From NCBI GenBank assembly GCA_964304625.1, contig OZ199840.1:6696001-6760000 (forward strand): 64,000 nt of DNA, given 5' to 3'. Below, in pieces: positions 56,960-64,000 of the stretch. The notes under the pieces are model-generated. The model ran no database searches and was not told the origin of the DNA. It saw only the letters and a list, made by a program, of their open reading frames with translations. The first letter of the stretch is position 1; the number at the start of each line of letters is the position of its first letter. The DNA comes from Kudoa neothunni (lineage: Eukaryota > Cnidaria). Position numbers and translations under genes: made by a program.

Positions 56960-59900
56960 GACAGTGGCTATTGAAACGACAATTAATTTCTCAAAAATTA
57001 CTAATAGTTCAAGTCTGAAATTTTATATATTGTTTTATATTAAATAATGGGAATTTGGTCAAAATAGTTGTTCATCTAATTTTGGGTTTTTATGACAACA
57101 TTTTCACTTAATTCAACTAATAAATAATATATAAATTATTTATTTATATATATATTATTACATAGAGTTATAATGTATATTTTAAAGCAAAATTCGAAAG
57201 AATATCTTCTTTATAACATTAGAAATGAGCGGATTAAATTTAAGTCGTGATATCGACAAAGTTGAATTCTGGCGTTGCAAAGTTAGCAATAAATATAACG
57301 AAACATTCGTAATCAATGTGAAAGTTAACAATCAACTTTAATATAATTAAATTAATTAGAATTTTTATTTAATTTGGCGGAAGCTTTTCCTTTTTCGTTG
57401 TCTCTTAATTGCTATCAAGCCATAACCTTTAGGCCTCCCAACTGCCTTAACTTTCCTAGGAAGTGTAAGATTTAAAACGTAAAAATACTTTCTACATTAA
57501 GTTATATACCTTTTAATTCTGGAGGGTTTATTGATTCTCTGTCTTCGACGTCAGTTATGTCCGGATTAGGGGCGGTTCCAATTACATCCTTTTCAAGCGG
57601 CTCAGGCGGAGGTGTATCCTTTATTGGCGGAATTACAACAAGACTACTTTCTAATTAAACAAATTTGTTATGTTTTCATAACTTAAATTTATGTTATACC
57701 TGAGGAAGTTGGTGCAATGAAGTCAACGTCACTATCATACCCATCAATACCTGCCTCTAAGAGTGTGCCAAACTCTAAATTAAAGCATAGTTTTCAAAAA
57801 TAAAAACGTTCTACTTATTAATTTCTCTTCCAAACCGTCAGATTATGATTTTTAATAATGTTTTCACATACTTTGAATAATTTGATGCAGTGATCGAATA
57901 TATTCCCCGCGATACTCAGCAGAAGACGAGGATAATTTATTGGTATATACATTAGCCAACTTCATGCGTTTGGAAAAAGTGGTTATAATGTCATGTTGCT
58001 TTTTTATAACAATACCATTTGGGATGATGTTTTGAGTTGAGTCATTTTTAGTTTTGACAAAATTTGACATATGTTCTTTGTTCCATCTGGGATGATATAT
58101 ATGTGGATCAAACAATGGTTATATAGATTTTGATCTTTGTGTCAGAATGTGTTGGCAAGGTAACTCATAAGATCGATAAAACTTACATGTACAAAAATTG
58201 ATAGTCGAATTGTAATTTAATATACAATCAAATTTTGTTTGCATCTTTCTCAATCCTTTAATTACAAGTTTACAGGAGAATGAAGTTAAGCGATCCCAAT
58301 ACTTTTTTTTCAACTTCATTTTCAATATTCCTATAGGATGTCTTAGATAATTCGGTCACTATAACTATACGGGCAGAATTTTTTCTGTTCTGAATGAATT
58401 CAAAGTAAGAGAATTTTTTTTATCACGCTCTTCAGTTTTGAATTAAGAGCTTCTAGTCGATTATTCGTTAAATTATTGTAAAAGTGTCGGGGCTTTACTG
58501 AATGACATGATCCATTGTGATTTAATTGGATCCCAATTTTTCTTGAAATAGATATTGAAGTCCAAAATATTATAACTATAGAGCTCATCACATAAGTTTT
58601 CATATTCCATTACATTTTTAGCATGCATCATTTTTTTAAGAGGGAATAACATGGATTCTTTTGTTTCATTATTAATATTATATTTCGTAAGTTTTAACTC
58701 TCTCGTTGAAAAATCTGTATAACGTGAAATTTACAAATAATATTTTCGGCATTGGGAAAATGATTCTTCATAACTTTTCGAAGCTTTAAATCCTGTATCA
58801 GTAACAATCGAAAGGATTTTTTCTTTTATCCAAGGAACGATTGAAATCAATTCATTAATGTACCAGTCAACTACTACTTCAACTCCTCAAATATTATACA
58901 TGCACTATTATAATGTGTCAAACCCATAGAGCCTTCAGGAAACCGTCAGGTACAAGGGAGCTCTAAAATTAGAATAGATAGATAACTTTAATATTTTAAA
59001 ATAATAAAAATAACAGCGAATCAAGTAATTTGTAGGTTGCGTCAATTGACAGATGTTCTGGAAAAAAAAGAAAAAACATCCTTCATTTTTTCATCCACAA
59101 ATAGAATTGCACTAACTTGGTTTGTTTCACCTGCTAGTATTCTAACATCACAATTATAATCTTCCCTTTACTAATTTAATAACGAAGTTTATATCAATCT
59201 TCTGCGTGGATAGATTTTTTTAATATTACGTATAGACTTAAATGTTATCATTTTACCGGTTTCTTGTTGGATTTTGGATTGAATCAATTTAGAAACTAGT
59301 TCCAATATCCTGTGATCATTACGATCCAATTTTCGTTGTGGAGGCAAAAATTTAAAAAAAGTTGGGTTGGTTTCATGATTGTGGCTTAAATTGAATGATT
59401 TTACTTCGAGCGTTTGTCCGTCTGAACTTACTCTTAGTGATACATGAACAGAACAGGCGCCTTTCATGGTTTGTTTTTCTCGAATACTCTTTGACCTGTC
59501 TTGATATTGATCACTAAAATAACAAACATATTTGACGGAGTAGTAATTTAAGTTTTCGTTGAATTTTTTGGTGAGGACTCGCTTTAGGTTTGATAGTTTT
59601 TTTGAGTCATGCTTAATTAAGACACAGCATGATTGCTGTTAAAACTTATGTGAAAACTCTTCTAGTTGCGTAAAAGAGTCAAATTTTTTACCTACTTCAA
59701 ATAAATCAATATCGGTTTTATTTGCCATTTTCCGTACATTCGTCGAAAATATTTTACTTTTATTTTACAAATTTTATAATTAAAATTACTATTAATCAAT
59801 ATTTACCTAATATATATTTATATAAGACAAGCGTAACAATTTTAACTTTCTAATTCTCTTCAAACTAAACTTAGTTTTTCCAATATTAATGGAAAAGTCA

Positions 59901-60028
59901 ATAAAAATTTTTTGTAACATAAATAGATATTTTAGGAGATCAATATATGTTAAAACAATATATAAAATTTCAGACTTGAACTATTAGTGATTTTGGAGAG
60001 ATTAATTGTCGTGTCAATAGCCACTGTC
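56960..60028 (-). mobile_element. MULE transposon (ZSWIM/FAR1-like) with perfect 9-bp duplication
   Basis: The left end reads GACAGTGGCTATTGAAACGA. The right end, in reverse from 60028, reads GACAGTGGCTATTGACACGA. The terminal repeats extend about 85-100 bp. The flanks carry ATATGTATA (56951-56959 and 60029-60037), an exact 9-bp target duplication. It is 3.07 kb, long enough for a whole MULE gene, which is on the minus strand. It sits inside a piggyBac reading frame. Confidence 0.92.
57370..59728 (-). pseudogene. MULE transposase with FAR1-like N-terminus and SWIM zinc finger
   Basis: ATG at 59728 gives MANKTDIDLFEVGKKFDSFT. An in-frame TAA follows at 59641-59639. Then come YYSVKYVCYFSDQYQDRSKS and KGACSVHVSLRVSSDGQTLE, then LSHNHETNPTFFKFLPPQRK, the FAR1/ZSWIM3-type N-terminal domain. 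The catalytic part (59.2-58.6 kb) is badly broken. The C-side has TNNRLEALNSKLKSVIKK (58440), a SWIM finger CTCKFYRSYELPCQHIL (58190-58140) and a stop near 58120, then LFDPHIYHPRWNKEHM. The tail shows VVIPPIKDTPPPEPLEKD and a terminal basic VGRPKGYGLIAIKRQRKRK (about 57400), with likely short introns at 57660-57700 and 57460-57510. Several stops make it inactive. Confidence 0.8.
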
Positions 60029-60440
60029 ATATGTATAATAAGCATACGGGTAGAGATTTTCTTGCTGATAATTCAATAACCTTCCATAGAATGAAGATAA
60101 AATGAAAAAATGGTAGTAGTAACTATTCTTCAACATGCGGTCTACGACCCTGTTGAATTTATGGAGACTAATAAATGTAGGGAATTCCTCGAAAATGGAC
60201 CCTCTTACATATACGCGAGTCATCGTAAAAAAATCTAATATCACTTACAACGAAAAGTGTTATAGTAGGTCATAGAATTGTATTAAACAATTTTCAGAAG
60301 GTTTTCATGTGCCAAAAACAAAATATAACATCCTCTACGAACACATGGAAAAGATGCGTCATATGCAAGAAAACTACCATCCGTTATTGCAATAATTTCC
60401 CTACATGCTCGCACGTAGGGTGTTCTGAATAACTGAATTA

Positions 60441-62640
60441 TTAATACTCATAATCAATAAATTCCCTTTTGTTCTCAGTGAAAATTCATACTTATTTCTA
60501 TAAGAGTATGTGATCAACTTTATTTGAATTATGCACATGGAGGGGTTACTGTTTTCTTGTCGGTACTTTAGTAAAATTACGTTTTTTGAGCAAATAATTA
60601 TTATCTGGAAGTTTTAATCATAATTACTTATTATATTACAATATCCTATCATTATATAAATTTTGGCTTAACTTAAAAAATAGAACCCTGAATGGGTTAA
60701 CAGAGATCTCACCTATCAAAATGACAAAACTTGACACAAATAATGAATTAAAATCTCATACAAAACAACTATGTAATAGCGATGTATCTGAAAATAGCAT
60801 AGGATAGTCTTTATTAGAAGTTAACATTAAAATATTATTGTTGGATTTTTAACCCTCAAAATTCCGTCGAAAATAGAGTCAATAATAAGGCTGGGAGGAA
60901 CTTATTTATCAACAATTGCGGGTGTGAAGATGTATAAAAATAATTTACTACATTAACAAGCTGAAAAATTTATAAACTACATATGATGTTATACTTTATG
61001 ATTTCTACCTCGCATGTCAAGCCATCATACATCCCATTTCCTTTACTAGTACAAAATAATATGAGTAAAAAAGATAATGAAAATTTAAAATTTTTTTGTA
61101 TTTAATAAATGTTAAATTGCTTATTCATAGAAATTTTGAAAAATATATGATTACACACTTGAATATTTATGGACTCAGGATGGTTGCATCACCGAAAATT
61201 TATTTTTCTTCAAACATTTCAAAAACTTACGAAAAATTAATTTAACCGAGAATTAGATAATATATAAAATATGAATAAAAAATACGTTGTATTTTTTGAG
61301 GTATTCATTCCCTGAGATATAACCACTACAAAAAATTATCAGCCGTCATCTTTATGACTAGCTTATCTTTTAGAAGTGTAACCTAATAATACTTAAATAA
61401 ATATACAACCTTAAGGTAGATATAAATTTAACTTTCAAGTTAATGGGATAAATTTAAAAGAAGCGGTGAGAACCCCTAACATAGGGAATAACAAACATTT
61501 TTTGGATTAATAAATGAATACATATTTCACAAAATTGATAACATGTTAACCTTACTTTTTATCATTATATTTTTAATAAGATCCACCATTTATTTTAAAA
61601 ATCAATTAAGATACAAATATTAGTTTTTCCGCCGCAAAGATAAGCAAGGTTTTCTACTCTTACTTTCGAAGTTGGAAACTCTCCATATGTTGAATCCATC
61701 GAAAAAATCAAAGCAAATAGCTTTAAATAAATTAGGTAATCAAAATCAACAGCGGGCATTAAAATGAAAATTAAGAGATGAATGAAATATTAATTATAGG
61801 ATAAATATACGCTTTTAATATAAATTTGAATAGAGCACATCATGACAATGGGTAAAGGATGTACCGTATAGATACACGAAAAAAATAGAAAATTAGGTGT
61901 TCGTACATTAAAAAATAATAAATTTCCAACAACATAGCAATTAGTCTTTAAACGGAAGGGTGTCGTGCTCCTTAAAATCGAATAGTGCAAAATCAAACGG
62001 ATTTTTGACTCGTAGAATCCGATTTGGATGTTTCTTGTTTGATCGAACTAAAAATGGGATTAGAAACACTGAAGCAGACAGATAATGTGGCGGTAGTTTT
62101 TTCAGGGCATCACACCAATAAAACACAAGATTTCAATTATAAATATGTAAAAAATTAAAACTTATTAAAATAAAAACGTTAAACAACCGATTTTCTTATT
62201 AGTTTGCGTGTTAACTATACAATGGGTAATTTAAGAAAATTTTAAATGTTGAATATGTGAAGAATCGAACTCAACCGAAGGTAATTTATTAAACCAAGTT
62301 TTGAAGGTTTTAAACCAAATGAATATAATAAATTAAAACGATAACATTTAGCATGTTTTAGTTCATTTATCAGTCATGGACGTAATTTGAAAAATTAATA
62401 TTTAACCAATAAATCATTAATTTTTTAATGTTGGTCTACATACTACGGAGATTTTCAACTTTATTTATAGCTATTACGCTTGGTAAATAAGAAAATAAAT
62501 ATTACTGAGTTATCATATTTACTGTGAATCTATTTAACCATAATTCATCACAGAATCATACAATTAAAATTTTTATTGAGAACAATTAAAAATTAATATA
62601 TTGCCAATCTCGCAATCTTTAAAAACGACTTGAATAATGC
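60441..62640. other. AT-rich spacer of about 2.2 kb
   Basis: No gene, repeat or element recognised. Minus-strand frames at 61790-62126 lack motifs. Confidence 0.45.
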
Positions 62641-62725
62641 AAATATTGCATGGGTGCCCTAAAAAACGCCTGTTAGGTTGGCACGAAAATCTAACTCAGG
62701 AAGGTTTCCTTTATTTGGTCTAAAT

Positions 62726-63002
62726 CTAATTTTTAACTAATATCAAAACAAAGTAATACTTTAGCTGACATAACCAGCGAATGCGGAGTAGATTAGTGTA
62801 GTCATTCAAACCAACACTCTCAAAGGCATCCAAAATATCTTGCTCCTTAATCATAATGCGCCGGCTGAGAGGGTTGCATTGTCTAGATATTCAACATTTG
62901 AAAATCATTATGTAAGCGGATCAACCTCAATGCAAGTTCAGTTATGTTGCATATAAATTCAGTGAGACAATGTTGTAAAAAAAATTTTGCTCCTGTGGAA
63001 AA
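62726..63002 (-). CDS. Histone-fold protein of the NF-YB / NC2-beta type (partial model)
   Basis: Two minus-strand exons join in frame across a 43-bp GT-AG intron (62925-62883): 63002-62926 and 62882-62726. They read FSTGAKFFLQHCLTEFICNI, then TELALR, then QCNPLSRRIMIKEQDILDAF, then ESVGLNDYTNLL, and stop at 62728-62726. This lines up with the second half of the NF-YB/NC2-beta histone fold (ECVSEFISFI, then RKTINGEDIL, then LGF..Y..PL). Such proteins pair with a partner fold to bind DNA in transcription. The N-terminal exon is not settled. The segment at 63033-63090 may belong, through a 30-bp intron. Family choice within the histone folds is uncertain. Confidence 0.5.
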
Positions 63003-63252
63003 CTAGATGGAAATCAATACAACGTTTTTAACAAAAAAGATGATGCCTTGAAGAAAGGGTGTTGTATCCGCCACAAAATACGATGGATTTTAGGTGCAGA
63101 AAGTAATAGTTCCTATCAAATAAATATGAATTATGAATATTTAAATAGTAGAAGGATGTACCTTCGGTATAATTGGTCGAACTTCAGATCCAGCTAAAAA
63201 ATGCAAAATATTCGAGAAAAAACTAATCAAAATAAAACCTCCTAATTCTGCC

Positions 63253-63774
63253 TCACCTAAAAACAAAATTTGGTAAAATATCGAATAAACAATCATCACA
63301 TTTATTCAAGCGTTTCTTAGTTTCAGCGGTCAGCTCATTTAATTTGTAATTATCGTTGTTTTTTATAGCAGAGACTAAGTCATCGACGGATGAATATTTT
63401 AATTTCTGAGCATCTTCTACCATCAAATGTTTAATGTTACCATTGCACGTATATAATGTATTATCATTTAGTTGTTGTCTATCAATGTGTTGAACATCGA
63501 TAGGTATATTGTAAGGTTCAGTAATATATGATGAGGCTATTTGAGTAATATTTAAACAATCAAGAAACAACGACAATAATAGATTGATACTTCCGTTGGT
63601 ATTGTTTATGGAATGCAAGGGATACTCGAGAGGAGGTAATGGTTGGGGGATTGTTGGACAGACCAACGGTCGAGATGTCACTGAAATCGCCGAAAGTGGT
63701 GGTATTTGTTTGGGCATGGGTCTTAATAGTGGTATATTGCTTTTCATATCACGCGTTTCGACTACACCAACCAT
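63253..63774 (-). CDS. Unrecognised proline-rich protein, partial
   Basis: A minus-strand frame of 173 codons. The first part is Pro-rich (PLLRPMPKQIPPLSAIS, then LVCPTIPQPLPPLEYPLHS). The second half is helical and polar (LKYSSVDDLVSAIKNNDNYK, then LNELTAETKKRLNKCDDCLF) and ends FVFR at a GT that could be a splice donor (63254). Composition and length differ from the transposon scraps around it, so it is probably a host gene exon. It could be the upstream part of the histone-fold gene that follows on the same strand, or a separate gene. No family recognised. Confidence 0.4.
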   Translation of the reverse strand: MVGVVETRDMKSNIPLLRPMPKQIPPLSAISVTSRPLVCPTIPQPLPPLEYPLHSINNTNGSINLLLSLFLDCLNITQIASSYITEPYNIPIDVQHIDRQQLNDNTLYTCNGNIKHLMVEDAQKLKYSSVDDLVSAIKNNDNYKLNELTAETKKRLNKCDDCLFDILPNFVFR

Positions 63775-64000
63775 ATTTCAATATTTAATAAGGCTAATCT
63801 AGAACAAGTGATCTCACTTTGACGGATAACTTCACTGCCATTGTTAGCCGTAAATAAATTCACTTGAAACAATTCAAATTTTATTCTACGAAAAAATCGG
63901 TCCGTTACTCGTATTCTCGGTGTCTTCTCCAAGCAAAAATTTGATAACATTGCTTCTCAAATCTATAGCGTGGTCTGATTCGACATATTCTTGACTTATT
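63775..64000 (-). CDS. Possible upstream exon(s) of the 63.3-63.8 kb gene
   Basis: The minus strand from 64000 is open as ISQEYVESDHAIDLRSNVIK, then FLLGEDTENTSNGPIF, to about 63893. It then reaches a stop or a GT donor. Another open stretch, SEVIRQSEITCSRLALLNIE, follows in a different frame. It is likely spliced coding sequence continuing beyond the window. Not identified. Confidence 0.3.

Larger units (their letters stand above)
55790..60440 (+). pseudogene. piggyBac transposase split by a MULE
   Basis: Plus-strand relic. It has an acidic N-terminus (SPVNVEDLMDEEDNLALDLI, about 55820) and KHFKSIKRYLHLNNN (about 56330). The catalytic segment KPLRFGFKNWTISSSYGYTY, then SFSIYDGK, lies at 56540-56620. 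After the 3.07-kb MULE (56960-60028) the third-Asp region resumes as MYNKHTGRDFLADNSITFHR, followed by LFFNMRSTTLLNLWRLINV. A Cys-rich end follows (WKRCVICKKTTIRYCNNFPT, then CSHVGCSE, about 60340-60440). Note Arg-Asp where Gly-Val-Asp is usual. There are many stops and shifts in the first half. Ends with TTAA were not located. Confidence 0.7.

Noticed and set aside
60396-60420. Strong hairpin CCCTAC...GTAGGG resembling a terminator or regulatory stem
   Set aside because: It lies inside the Cys-rich tail of the piggyBac relic and is explained by coding sequence.
1-64000. Search by eye for CRISPR arrays, rRNA, reverse transcriptase or LTR pairs
   Set aside because: None seen. A eukaryotic window with DNA transposons explains the repeats.

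Overview
The window looks like nuclear DNA of a small-genome animal. It is very AT-rich. The host genes are metazoan (SF3A1, a profilin, a tousled-like kinase, eIF3i). Introns are mostly 38-68 bp, with a few long ones packed with transposons. The many DNA transposons (MULE, hAT, pogo/Tigger, Tc1, piggyBac and IS1016/ISXO2-like Merlin) would fit a parasitic cnidarian (myxozoan), but that placement is inference and no marker gene here proves it.

Layout. 1-1.3 kb: 3' end of SF3A1 (+). 1.8-3.8 kb: a Tc1-type transposase relic with a MULE inserted in it. 4.9-6.4 kb: a deleted MULE-like element with a perfect 9-bp target duplication. 8-9 kb: FLYWCH-MULE and hAT scraps. 9-11.8 kb: fossil of a virus-like primase-helicase gene split by a tRNA-derived SINE. 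12.6-14.5 kb: Tigger element. 15-16.7 kb: hAT and piggyBac-like miniature elements. 18.5-19 kb: profilin. 20.3-30 kb: a transposon cluster (MITE, Tc1, deleted piggyBac, two Merlin copies, Tigger, piggyBac). 30-32.3 kb: dispersed repeat, SINE, Merlin relic. 32.6-33 kb: a three-exon gene for a 90-residue membrane protein. 33.4-43.1 kb: the tousled-like kinase, whose two long introns hold Tc1, hAT and Tigger relics. 43.7-44.8 kb: second copy of the dispersed repeat. 45.7-47.1 kb: eIF3i (-). 48.4-55.4 kb: a four-level nest of transposons. 55.8-60.4 kb: a piggyBac gene split by a complete-length MULE. 62.7-64 kb: a histone-fold gene and an unrecognised proline-rich gene (-).

The intact host genes are housekeeping: splicing (SF3A1), actin dynamics (profilin), chromatin/replication signalling (TLK), translation initiation (eIF3i) and probably transcription (histone fold). 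They form no operon or pathway. The most informative content is the order of transposon insertions, which can be read from target-site duplications, and the virus-like replication gene. No rRNA, tRNA gene, CRISPR array or reverse transcriptase was seen.
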